From positions 194,774,491 through 194,838,490 of the forward strand of contig NC_134702.1 in the NCBI RefSeq assembly GCF_043290135.1: DNA of 64,000 bases, in the 5' to 3' direction. Made by a program: the position numbers and the translations under genes. Origin of the DNA: Rhipicephalus microplus. Lineage: Eukaryota > Arthropoda > Arachnida > Ixodida > Ixodidae. The notes beneath the pieces are model-generated. The model had not been told where the DNA came from and made no database searches. It saw only the letters and a program-made list of their open reading frames with translations. Below are positions 45,670 through 56,880 of this stretch, piece by piece (within the stretch, counting starts at the first letter, position 1; each line of letters starts with the position of its first letter).

Positions 45670-45681
45670 TGCAGTATGGCT

Positions 45682-45894
45682 TTTCAATAGGATGGAAAGG
45701 TGGGCTAGTTGGTAATTCATGATGGTTCAGCGAACTGGGAGCGGGGGTAAACACACCCACAAAGCGAAGAAGAGGCTCACAGCATGAGCGCTCAACTAAC
45801 AACTGCAGTTAGTTAGTTAAGCGCTTGTGCTGTGTGCCTCTTCTTTGCTTTGTGTCTGTGTTTATCCCCGCGCTCCCAGTTCGCTGAACCATCA
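45682..45894. mobile_element. 213-bp foldback of paired Penelope-like termini with 12-bp TSD
   Basis: Arms of about 83 bp, 45,718-45,800 and 45,812-45,895, are near-perfect inverted repeats (ATGATGGTTCAGCGAACTGG at the outside, GTTAGTT at the inside). The loop is AACTGCAGTTA. TGCAGTATGGCT occurs at 45,670-45,681 and 45,895-45,906 as the duplication. The arm order (GTTAGTT, AGCGC, TGTG, CCTCTTCTTTG, GCGCT) parallels the tail of the Penelope element at 6,304-6,378. I infer two Penelope termini in head-to-head or tail-to-tail orientation. Confidence 0.85.
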
Positions 45895-46146
45895 TGCAGT
45901 ATGGCTATTGCCCAATCAGTGGGATTGACCGAGAATTGAGGATATGAAATTTAAGGTCTTTCAGGCGATACGTAATCCCAACAAAGAAGAATAAAGCAAA
46001 CTTTAAAAACGAAAAAGGTACAATAATTCCTTTTTGCCGTTCCGACAAGACAGATTAGTATATATCTTGAACTGATATTGCTGTGATTTCAAACACGTTT
46101 AAAATTGATGTTTAGAATTTGCCTGATAATACTATATTCCGATAAC

Positions 46147-46660
46147 AAGATGGCATTGGTAACATGAAAACAAAATCGTGCGTTCAGCAATTATGCTTAT
46201 GGTATTTTGTATTATGAGAAACAGAATTCTTGTCATGCCCACAATTAGATCCCAGAAAGTACCCCATTTTAGTGGCACCCTTTATTAAGACCACGCACTC
46301 TACTACAGAACCACCCAGACCACGTCACACTTTAAGGGGCAAAATTTCAGTAAGGTAGGAACAGGCCTCCCGGTAACCTTATTATACACAGCAGTGTGAC
46401 TAGGAGTACCCGAATTAAGTTTGGGATACAAAATAGATATCCTTTTTTACGTCAAGCAAATCTCGTATATTTAACCTCTTGAAAAACAGCCCATTAAATT
46501 TTGATATCATGGCCCATGTCATATGCGTAGTTGACATTGTTGACATGACAAGTTGACATTGTTAACCTGACAACAAAGTTGTGTGTTCAGCAATCATGCT
46601 TAAAGTATTTTGTATTTTAAAAATCAGTATTGTTGTTATACCTACATTTTGCTCTTGCAT
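46147..46660. repeat. Diverged direct duplication about 405 bp apart
   Basis: About 100 bp at 46,150-46,255 and 46,553-46,655 share TGCTTA, GGTATTTTGTATT and the preceding GTTCAGCAAT..ATGC with roughly 80% identity by eye. No gene. Confidence 0.55.
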
Positions 46661-47538
46661 ATAACGATGCATGCAAAAATAAGCGATTATTCGACTAATC
46701 CGAGTTTCAGAGATGCCCAAAAACATGAAAAATTCGCTGATGTGAACGTAAAACTCTCTGTAATCTAGCTTGCTTTATACTTCTAGCATTCAGTGGCCTC
46801 TCAGAACAATGTTGGTACAAGTTTGCTGAAACAAAAATCAAAACTGTGACTAGATGTTTTTATACAAACATCAACTATCTTGACGGCTCCATTAAATTGA
46901 CCAGTTGCGGGCATAACATTTATGACACTCACTGAGCACACCTCTAAGGTTGCAAGATGTTGTAAGTATCGGAGGCCATTGTGATAATTTCTATTTCCTT
47001 CGCTTTTGGGAGAACATCGCTATCCACATTATGCCTGCCCTTTGATTATAAAGACATTTCTGGTATGTTTAGCTGCGCTGTAGAATATTGCACCAAGGGC
47101 CACAATCTACTCTCTAAGAAAAAAAGAAAACAGATGTAGGCAACAGACAGATGTATGGGAAAAAAGAACAACCTTCCACTATACCTTGGGCATATTAGGA
47201 CACCGCGCAGTTGGGGTCGGCACCATTGTGGAAGATAAGGAAAACGGACGGACCCCGTTGCGACCATTGCGGCTAATCGGAGGCCATAAATGAAGCGGTA
47301 GCCAGGTTAGTGCGTCCAACAGTGGAGCCTCAGGCGTTGATACCTTGTGGGGACCCTTGAGCCACTAATAAAATTCTTTCAGGGGACTGACAGGAAAGAA
47401 CTTATCGCATCCAGAAAGGAGATAAGTGGCCTGTAAGTGGGTATAAAGCCTTTCGTCCTGCGGGAATAATGGAAAGGACAACTACCTTTCGTCTAAACAA
47501 GAAGGCTAACTCCTAATCAATTTCCCCATTTCGCACAG
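46661..47538. other. No recognisable gene
   Basis: Unassigned. Confidence 0.35.
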
Positions 47539-47539
47539 G

Positions 47540-47632
47540 CTGCACCGGCTCGTGGATCACGTGAAAGCTATATGCTGGCGGCTCGTGGAAACTTGGGAGC
47601 GGTACGATGGAGACGGCAGCCTCGTCATGTGA
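47540..47632 (+). CDS. Weak candidate exon with an EF-hand-like start
   Basis: The acceptor-like CCCCATTTCGCACAG is followed by a frame reading LHRLVDHVKAICWRLVETW then ERYDGDGS, ending in TGA. The last part resembles the start of an EF-hand loop (DxDGxG) in calbindin-type proteins, but the loop is not completed and there is no good donor before the stop. A degraded exon or chance are both possible. Confidence 0.15.
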   Translation: MHRLVDHVKAICWRLVETWERYDGDGSLVM

Positions 47633-47742
47633 TGTTGCTTCTCCAGTGAGACAAATTCTCTACCTATTGGTAACTAGTTTTTAAATTCCTGCGAACTGCC
47701 AAGCAAACTAGTGTCTGTCGCTATTGTTTTCTGTTTTTGCAG

Positions 47743-47823
47743 CACAAAGATCGAGAAACTAGAGATTTCTCGTCACTCTCGTGTTATGGCAAGTGGAGCA
47801 TCGGGAATATGAAAAATATGAAG
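47743..47823 (+). CDS. Candidate internal exon (27 codons), unknown gene
   Basis: A long pyrimidine tract (TTGTTTTCTGTTTTTGCAG), then 81 bp (27 whole codons, open; begins HKDRETRDFSSLSCYGKW) and the donor AAG then GTAAAA. Both splice sites are good. The frame is in phase 0 at both ends. No family is recognised and no partner exon is certain. Confidence 0.28.
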
Positions 47824-48997
47824 GTAAAAAATGACGACGTTGGCCATGCATGAACTGAACAGAGGATTTCCTTCAAGCTGCATAAAAGCGTCCAAGTAGC
47901 ATAGAAGAAAGTTCTGGTGGGTAGATTTCACAAGTAGTCACGCTTTTACTTTCTCTGTATTTCTTTAAAACCCCACGTGGCGGCAATACGTCAGGGTGAA
48001 TGTATGTTAAGATGCATTGCACCAAGAACTCATGGTGCCACTGGGGCACCATAAAGCCATAGAAAGGGCCTTTATTACGCCATCGCCAAATATTTGAACA
48101 AACCCATCTTGAAAGGGCCATACTGTTGTATTTATTTTCTAAGGGTACTATTACGCATTATGATGTTTCAAGTATAGTCACCATCAGAATGCATGGGCGT
48201 TTATTCAAATGCTTCAGGCATTCGCCTTTTGAACATTCGGGCTCAGGCTGGAAACCCACCACTGCCGGAGAAAATTATTTCACTAATTTATAGCTTCACA
48301 GCGATCCCTCTTACGCAATAGCCGGACTCTCATGTTTATCACCGAGTTCTCATTAAATACTAGCAATATAAAAAGTTGATGACTTTGCAGTACAAATTGC
48401 AGCTCCCGATCGACCTCTTGTTTCCCATGTCTCAAAGCATGAATACGTCCCGTTTGACAAGGCTCAACATCATTGACATTGAACGTTTTTATGAAGTTTT
48501 ACATTTGTATAGTTTTCTTTTGTTGGGGCCCGTATGACAAGAATCGAAGAAAAATGTTACTTGCGTGCAGAACCAATGATGGAGTCTAGCTCACGAATCA
48601 TAATTTTGTTTATCTGAACCGGAAGCTTTTGGACGCGCAATATAGGCATGTATGCCCGATGTGTTTGCGAAGACTAAATAACTCGCATCATTTGTGGCAT
48701 TCACCGCTGCACAGCGAAGCCTCAAACTCACCTCAGCAAGGGGCCCAGTTAATCAATTTAGTCCTGAGGTGTTGGATCAGGACGTCTTGCGGGTCTTGTT
48801 GCGCTCGCACTGTTTAGTGGTGCTTCTTTGTGCGCGATCTGTTTAGTGTTCTGCTTAGTTTGGTCTCGTGGGAAATCACTAGTGAGTATTTCGGGCGTGT
48901 ATTAACAGTACGCAGACAACTAGATGATAATACCATTGCAGTGAACAAAGATTTCCATAACTCAAATATACAGATCCTTAAAGATATGTAGCAGCTA
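47824..48997. other. No recognisable gene
   Basis: An 82-codon minus frame (47,873-48,121) is unremarkable. Confidence 0.35.
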
Positions 48998-51240
48998 AAA
49001 GAGAGAGAATAAAATGAGGGAAAGGCAGGGAGGTTAACCAGGAAACGGAGCATCCGGTTTGCTAGTCTGCACTAGCGGAAGGGGGAATGGGGAAGAAAGA
49101 TTGGAAAGAAAGCGAAGAAGGAAAAAGACGCACGCAAAAAAAGGGGGGGGGGCTGGGTTGCTATGGTCTATACAATAGGTCACTGCCACGCAAAAAGTTC
49201 AGTAAGGCCTTCACTGATTTTCTGTGAGTACACAAATCATGTCGCCTTTCAAGCAATGATTGTTAAGACAAAGATCTGTCGTCAAGGCGAGCTAACGCAG
49301 CAGCTAGTTACCGTCTTTGCACGCTATAACGAGGGCAGTGACAGAAAACGTGTTCTATAGTTTCATCGCTGCCGCAATGACTGCAAGCAGCGCTGTCTTC
49401 CATGCCGATTCGGAAGGCGAAAGCTTTGGTGATGGCGACACCAAGCCACAGTCAGCAAAGCACCGTTGTCTCGAGTCGAGAGAGTCAAGAAGGAGGCCGG
49501 AGTCGACGAGACGTGTCCAGTCTATGCAGTAGCGTGTGCCGTAAGCACTCGGCCTTCCACAGGAATTTTAATTCTGCATTAGCGATTTGTCGTATTGTCA
49601 ATACAGCATCAGTCCTTGAAAATGGTATAGATTCTTCTTCACCACCTTCGTATGCTGATCGAGCAGCTGCATCAGCATGCTCGTTGCCCAATATGCCGCA
49701 GTGACTTGGAAGCCACTGAAACGTGATTCTATATCCTTCGTCGAACAGGTAGGGAAGCAGCTCTCTAATTTCCAGCACTAGTTGTTCATGAGGTCCCCGG
49801 CGTAAGGTGAATATCAAACACTGTAGTGCTGCCTTAGAATCAGTGAACACGCTCTATTTCTTGGCTTCTTGGTGCTTAATGACTCTAACTGTGCTACATA
49901 GAGCAGCAAGTTCCGCAGCTGTCGATGATGTCTGATGCGATAACCGAAACTTCACCGTTGTCGCTGATGCAGAAAAGATTACCGACCCTGCAGACCCATC
50001 CACTTTAGTTGAAGCGTCAATATATAGATGAGTATGCTCACTGTACTTCTCATATAATAAGAGAAGAGAAAGCTGCTTTAGCGCTGGAGACGAGAGCTGG
50101 GCTTTTGACCCTATGCCTGGAACCGTGAGTTCAACATGTGCATAGGTCATACTCCATTGGGGGGGAGTTGAAATTCTGAATGGAGTTGTATATCCAATGG
50201 GAATGCGTATGTGATATGGCAATACTATCTGGCAAAATGAGGCACGAGGTTGGTCTTCTGGCAGTCAAGCTAGATGATGGGCAGGGGCGCGAGTAAGATA
50301 CCTCAAGTGTGCTCTGAGCACTTCCATTATAATATGCGTCTTGAGCGGGTAGTCATTAGCAATCTCGATTGTCTCAGCTGTTGATGAACATCGCGGTAGC
50401 CCCAGACAAACTCGCAGAGCCATAGCCTGGATGCTTTCGAGAGTCCGCATGCTGGATCTACAGGTAATGGTCAACACTGGCAAACTGTAGCGCAAATAGC
50501 CAAGAAAAAGCGTCTTGTACAATTGACTCATTGCATCTACTGAAGTCCCCCAGGGTTCTTCCTCCAAGATACTTGAATAAGTTAGCGATTTCTGTCAGCC
50601 TCTTCTTCAAGTGGGCCACATGTGGGCCCCAGCAGAGGTCTCTATCAATGAATACGCCTAGAAATCTGTGTATCCTGGCATGTGGTATGACTTGGCCGTC
50701 AATAGATATAGCGTATGGTCTCATTAGCTTTCGACTAAAAGAAATCAATGCGCATTTTGCTGGCGAGATTTTCAGACCTTGTTCTATGAGGTACACTGAT
50801 ACCAACGTCACAGCTTTCTGAAGTCTTGCGCGTACCTGAGGTCTTGTCACGCCAGATGTCCAGACGCAGATGTCGTCAGCGTACATAGATAACTTGACCC
50901 CACTTGGTGGTCGTTGTAGAAGGCCAATGATAACGAGGTTGAAGAGGGTTGGACTCAAGACGCCACCTTGTGGAACTACACGATGTGTTGGGTGTTGGGA
51001 GTTTGGACCATCTGCAGTGTTCACAAATAAGGTCCGTCCTTGTAAATAACTGCGTGTCCAACAATACAGTTGTCCGCCTTAGCCCACTGACTCAATGGCT
51101 TCGAGGATGGCGTCATGAAGAACGTTGTCGTATGCTCCTTTTACGTCAAGGAACATGGCAGGAGATAGTCGTTTACATGCCTTTTGATGCTGGATGCTAA
51201 GCAAGTGATACAGGTTACCCAGCTATTTTCTTGGCGTTTG
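48998..51240 (-). mobile_element. 5'-truncated I-superfamily LINE relic, second family
   Basis: Antisense to the window. The 3' UTR lies at 48,998-49,480 (its sense end is CCTCCCTGCC then TTTATTCTCTCTC), followed upward by RNase H, the C-terminal RT and the RT core. It begins inside the RT near 51,240, so about two thirds of the element is missing. The protein differs clearly from the LINE at 7 kb, so this is another family. No TSD found. Confidence 0.85.
49485..51200 (-). pseudogene. LINE reverse transcriptase and RNase H remnant
   Basis: In sense order: AMFLDVKGAYDN (RT motif A, about 51,150), HRVVPQGGVLSPTLFNLVII, SMYADDICVW (catalytic YADD, about 50,885), HRFLGVFIDRDL, the thumb (LGYLRYSLPVLT, LESIQAMALRVCLGLPR), then RNase H with YIDAST, AAELAAL, FTDSKAAL and WLPSHCGILGNEHADAAAR. 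Catalytic D, E, D, H and D residues are visible. Damage: an in-frame stop near 51,080; a one-base insertion near 50,554 that changes frame (GGR then a shifted TWGTSVDAM-like block); stops at 50,265-50,267 and 49,854-49,856. Non-functional. Confidence 0.88.
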
Positions 51241-51330
51241 TCAAAGCTTCGATGACCGTGCAGCAGCTGAAGCAGGAGTGCCCTGCAATGCAGAATGTAA
51301 GTGTTTGTCGCAGTATTCCGCATAGTTTTT

Positions 51331-52439
51331 TTTACGTTTTAGATAAATTGTGCTCTTCTATTGGTCATTCCTGCCTATGATACAATTGCAGACCTTGTTA
51401 GTTTATTTTACTTTGAATTTGAGCATTGCTAACCACGTGTAGGACCTGTACCTATAGGTGGTGGTACTATAGCACACGTCCTCCTCGGAGAGACAGCAGC
51501 GCTTACCGCGCTAGCTTGCTGAACTTAAGGTCACGGCTTTTGTTCTGGTCATGACGGTTGTGTATTCGATCGAAGTAAAATGTTACAGCCGTGTGTACTG
51601 AGCGATATCAGCGCGTGTTAAACCACACCATATCGTAGAAACTTCTGAAGCGAACGTTGTAGTGTGAGCATAACAAATTAGAAAGCCAGCCAATGAACTA
51701 CTGCGGCGTGCTCTCAGTCAAATTGTTGTTTTGGCACGTATTATCCCTCATATTAAGTGACTTTGGGACATGAGACAGCGTGTGCACGAGAGGCTCGACC
51801 CTGAAACATCTACTCCTAAAATAAGTAGTAGAGTGTGGAAAAACTCTATGTTTCATTGCAATTTAGTTAAAGTGACAAATTATTACTGACTGGTAAGAAA
51901 TGTTACGTGGTTATTACTGACTGAAACAAGTGCTCGACAATAACGGGTCTATCAGTCACGTTAGTCAAGGAGATGCTATTTGGATTCGCAGGTCAATACT
52001 GGGAACACGGGAAGGAAGGTGTCCGCCAATCGCGTACTAAGGTTTCGGTTCTTTATTATACCGCTAAAGGTGCACCAAAAAGTATGGCTATCATCAGCTA
52101 CTCAAGCATTGAATATTTCACCGTAAAGGTCACGACCCTCATGTGGAAAGGGTACTTTTTTAATTGGCTATTATCAGGGAGTGTCGTTTAATGTGAAAGG
52201 AGTACTAAGAAAAGTTTTGAAGGTGGGATGACTGGTGGGATAGCTACTTGCAGGCACACAAGCATCAGATACGCAATGCCATTGGGTAGATGATTAATAA
52301 TATACTATAATAAGCATAATAATAACATAATATATAATATGACCTATAACATAAATAAAAGCATTGTTTAAAGGGCGTGTCACGCCCCTGCACGGGAAAT
52401 GTGTTTTTGGTTTTCATGCGAAAAACCAACTGCTTCCTT
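51331..52439. other. No recognisable gene
   Basis: AT-rich, with a run of AATAATATAATA near 52,300-52,350. Confidence 0.4.
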
Positions 52440-53114
52440 CGTCACGAGGTTTACAGTTAAAACTGTTATGAGATCAGAACACGGGTCACGCGGGGCGCCG
52501 TAGTTGTCCGCCTCAGCCGCCACCACCGCCGCAGTCCGTAACCAGTTTCGAAAAAAAATAGCGCAATAAATAAAAACACTTATGACACAATTACAATCGA
52601 GCCTGGGATCATTGCGTGCCAGCTCAGCATTCTACCACTAAACCATGGTGCACGCCAGTGCATAAAACTTCTTTCTAAACTGGCCTTAGGTAGGCTTGAT
52701 GTCTGGAAAGGAATCGTGTTAATATGAGTAATGAAGCGTTTTAGAACGTCAAGGGAACAGCCAGGCTTCACACAATGCGAATTGCGTAACAAGTGGGTCG
52801 TCCAATGCTCCAATCATTAGAAAACGTGTTCTTTATCACCTATTTATTGTGGCAAATCCCCTCTTTAGGCTTAATTTTTCATCGTCGTCAGCCACTGTAT
52901 CAAAATTTCACTAAATTTCTAACAAGGGCACAGCAAATACCACGCTTCTCCAAATAATGACGAAGGATAGCGTAGTGAACGCTGGTCCACTGCACAAATA
53001 TCATTACTGCTTATGGTGTAGTGGGTACCCAGCAGTGTGTTCTGAAAGGCTCTAAAAGGCCGCTCTTCTTCACGCTTACGCTGTGAATGCGGGGCGTTCC
53101 GCGCAGGTCTGGCG
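52440..53114 (-). repeat. Dispersed repeat with tRNA-Gly-like module, copy 3
   Basis: Inverted relative to copies 1 and 2. The 5' end is CCAGACCTGCGCGGAACGCC at about 53,114-53,094. The tRNA-Gly-like part is at about 52,655-52,591 (TGGTTTAGTGGTAGAATGCT, GAGCTGGCACGC, CCAGGCTCGATTG). A GCC-rich core with GCGGACAACTACGGCGCC and a downstream GTTCTGATCTCATAAC follow, down to 52,440. This is the most complete copy of the family. Confidence 0.8.
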
Positions 53115-55490
53115 TTTTTTTTTTTTGTTGGAGGCCGTTCTTTGCGAGTGATCTCTCCTGGCAGATATTTTCAATTTTCAATGGAAAGAGGGGCAGACTT
53201 ACAAGTACATACAAAGGATGATGTCCTTGCCTTGGTAGTGCAAGTTTCGCATGACCAGCTGTGCTCCCGCGAAAACCACTACTCTGAGTGTCGCCTCAAT
53301 CCGTGCTCTCTCAAGCAGAAAATGTGATTGGGTGCTGTAAGAACTTCTTGCTGGGCGAGTTAGTTGGAAGTGTGTGACTCGGGCGCTTAAAGGAAAACAC
53401 AAAAATAACAATCACATATCTTATGTCGTGCGTCTTTTTATGCTAAATATAAAGATGCGTGCACTGAAAGCACCGCCACAAAATCAACCATCGCCCTCTA
53501 GCAAACCAACTTCACACCCGTTAGATATCTATTACAAAAAAAAACGACGCACCACAATTATATCACAGCGCTCCTCTGCAAGAAGTAATAAATAATACAG
53601 CTTACGCATTTCTTTGCCTAATTGTCTGTGGGATTCGTTCGGTTATGTATAACAAAAAAATGAGCCCTTCGACAAATATATTTGTTATTCGTTCTTAGAT
53701 AAAAAAATGAGGGGAAGTACCAGCTGATAGCTTTTCTAATAAGGAATATTAGTTTCTGTGCTTCTTTTTTTGTGCCCAAGTCTGTTAGCAAGAGTTCCGT
53801 GACCAGTGATGGGACACCGATCATTACATTTGCACATACGCTCTGAGAGTACGCCTTAGCGAATAAGTGATTCCTCAATAAACAGCCACAAAATAAGAAG
53901 AGTGCAAGTTTTAGCGCCACCCTTCCTTTCTATGCTCCAAGAAGCATACGTAAACGATGTCTGATGATCGTGACCAACGAAGCATGCAGACGGGACGACT
54001 AGGGACGGCTTGTTTGCCTTTATGGTGAAACTAATGTCTGTGCCGTAGTAGCGGCATCCACCCCAAAGTGATGCATGAATCAATTCCCTTGGAAGATCTC
54101 GGATACACGCTTCAGCGGGCGTCTCTGCTTGCTTTGGTCGTTACCGTTTATGTACTCCCTTCAAACGACCCACTGTCCTTCCCTCACGAGGAGTGAAAGG
54201 CTGCTTCTCAAGGCAGAGAAGACATTATGTGGGAAGTGAAGTAAACTCTAGTATTCCGGGCAAAACTTTTATGATAATCAGATCATCAAGTTTATTCGAC
54301 TAGCTGCGAGAATAAGTATTGCCTGAGAGCTCTGGGATTGCTGAAGAAGACGAAGAGGATGAAGAGAGACTAATGATGATGCTAGGTTTCGTTCGAGGCA
54401 AAAAATTTACACTGAGCTAGAACAGCTTCGTTGTTAAAAGAACTTAGGAAGGAAATCCCGGGTACCTGTTCGTGATTGGATAAACGGGAAGGTTTTAAAG
54501 AGCGACTAGCCGGTGTCGGTAAACGTAGGTAAACGCACAGATATGACGTCAGGACACATGGTGCACACGAGCTTATTATAGCGGAAGACCGGCATGCAGT
54601 CTGTTACTCCGTGAGGAGATGCTCCAAACCACGTATTGAGAAAAAAAAACCACGAGTGAAGCCCCCACAAGTGCTGAAGCTTCTGCCCACCGAAGAGGGA
54701 GAGGGTGATGATAAAACTTTGCGAGGGGTTGTCACCATGGCTCTGAGTAGTTCGAAACGTGTTCAAACGTTCCGATGAGCCGCGGCAGACAATGGGATAC
54801 AGACCGCTCCCCTCCGAGGGAGCCCTCTGTTAAGAATTATGTTTGGCCTCATCACCTTTGTTCGAAGTGGCCTCGCGTTCTTGTCATTCTTTGTGCTTAG
54901 TTCCTCGACTAAACCGGCACAGCCAATAGATGTAAAGTCAAAAACTGAAAGCGATCGTTTCATTCATGATACCAGGCATCCAGGTCACCTTTTTTTTGCT
55001 TTCTATCGTCTTCTACATCAAGATTTTGCCTTTCTTTGTGTAATTCAGCCTCGTATTTTCTTCCACAACTATAATTTTCTGTGTTGATTTTTTTTTCAGA
55101 TTGGCTGCGTGATGCGCTCTCGGTAAAATTCTCTTCCGGATTTCATTGCGCAGCTATGATAACATAAGCAAGATAATGTTTCACCACTATCTGTTTCGCC
55201 TAATTACCTCGCGCTAGAGATTGAGGCGATGTTAAAGCGTGTAAATAGTGCTCAAAAATGTCACCTAAAAACATGGACTGCGGGCTATTCAGGGGCTGTT
55301 TGAGCAGAGTTATACTGTATATTCTAGTAGTTAACGGCAAAAGTTACTATGGGAAATAAACAGTAAAGTTCATCTATTCAGAACTGTAGTATATACTGTG
55401 AGCGCATTTTGGGAATTCGTTTAAAAGAAACCTATAACTTAAAATAGCTGGCAAAAACTATATAGTTAAGAGACCTTCCCAATACTACAA
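53115..55490. other. No recognisable gene
   Basis: Scattered short frames. One near 54,500-54,770 (minus) is not recognised. Confidence 0.35.
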
Positions 55491-55515
55491 ATGAAGGCGC
55501 TCTCTGTAAGACAAT

Positions 55516-56126
55516 CCAGGCCTGCGCGGAACGCAAAGCTCAGTGACAGCGAAAGCTGGAAGAGTGGCCTTTCAGAGCATATTCTAAAAACTCATTGGGT
55601 AACTGCTGCAAGTACCCCTACGACTATAATACACACTACAGTATTAATAATAAAGATTTTAGGGTCATCGGTTGGCATTCGTTGCGCTATTTTTGGTCAT
55701 TCTTCTGAGAAGCGTGGTATCCGCTAAACTATTGCTAGGAATTTCGTGCCTATTGTTGATGCAGTGGCTGATGACAATGAGGAATAATGCCTGACGTGGG
55801 TATGCGTTACAGTCAACAGCTCAGCAAAACCAAGCTTTTTTATTAGGTTCGAGCATGGAACGACCCACTTGTCACGCTATTCGCATTGTGTGACGACAGC
55901 TTGTTCTTTCGCTGTTTTATACACCTTATAGGCCGTATTATTGCTATTGCTTTTCCGACATCAAGCCTGCCTAAGGCAAGTTTGCCAGCAAGTTCCAAGC
56001 ACCGGCGTGGCTCATTGTAGAATACTGGGCTAGCGTGCAGCAGACCTGGGTTGAAGCCCAACTGTGTCCGTGGTACTACGTTTTTTTTATTTCACGTGAT
56101 GTGGTTATGGACACCGGTGTGGTAGG
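55516..56126 (+). repeat. Dispersed repeat with tRNA-Gly-like module, copy 2
   Basis: From CCAGGCCTGCGCGGAACGC through GTGGTATCCGCTAAAC, CAGTGGCTGATGACAATGAG and CGACCCACTTGTCACGCTATTCGCATTGTGTG. The tRNA-like part is GTGGCTCATTGTAGAATACT then GGGTTGAAGCCC (56,006-56,062), then TTATGGACACCGGTG, where the shared core begins and breaks off. Confidence 0.8.
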
Positions 56127-56393
56127 TATTGGGTACGAAATGCAGTTCATAAAGTAATCTCTACCAATACAATCGGATGATATTTCTTCTGTGCTGGTGG
56201 CAAGCGATTTCTCCAAAAAAAGAAAATATAATAATATTTGATCAATCAAGGTAACGGTTGCCTTGCACTGTACGAGTGTAAATACTGCCTCGTTCTCAGA
56301 AATTGACTCGGACGTGTCTCTTCCAAAAAGAAGAGGATGTGTCACTCGTGAACTATGGCGTCGCTAGCATTGCATTCTGACCACAGTAACAGG

Positions 56394-56880
56394 GGTCGGA
56401 TTCGCAAAACTCACTTACGAAAACATTTTCGCGCAAGAGAAGCTTTGTTGCGTAAGTTGATTTACGAAACGAAACAAACTTCGTAAGAGGCCATCGTTGT
56501 CACATCGGCCGCTGCAAGAAAGCGCGCTGTGACTACCCGGGAACATGTCAGCGATGGTGATGCAGTTGCTACATTTGCTTACGTCACCGAAAAGTGCTCG
56601 TAAGTGGATTCACGAAGCAAGATTTTGCGTAAATACAGCGTGGCTGAGAGAAAATCCAAAGAATGGTCCAGCAAGCCTCAGCATGACTTGGAGCACCTGT
56701 AAAAAAAAAACAGGAAGGACATGTGCTCTCTAACTGTGCAAGTCCATGTCACTGCTGGGACTGTTATCATTCAGCGGACATGGATGTGGCCTAGAAGCAT
56801 GCATGGCAGCCTCATCTGGAAGGACTGCGATCTGCTTGCGAGCTTTGAGGGCACAAAACTGCCTAACGTCTGGCTGCAAG
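56394..56880 (+). pseudogene. PIF/Harbinger (HARBI1-like) transposase relic
   Basis: In one plus-strand frame 56,709-56,880 encodes NRKDMCSLTVQVHVTAG, then WPRSMHGSLIWKDCDLL and FEGTKLPNVWLQ. This follows the HARBI1-family nuclease pattern NRKGxHSxNVQ..CDA....WPGSxHDSxIW...F..G....WLLGDSGY. It ends at a donor-like AAG then GTTAGT at 56,881, just before the expected GDSGY motif that holds a catalytic Asp. The upstream catalytic block is absent; a poly(A) tract and TAA precede the frame. 56,394-56,500 may be a Harbinger-type terminus (GGGTCGGATTCGCAAAAC) with subterminal CGTAAGT/TTACGAA repeats. No right terminus was seen. Non-functional. Confidence 0.6.
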
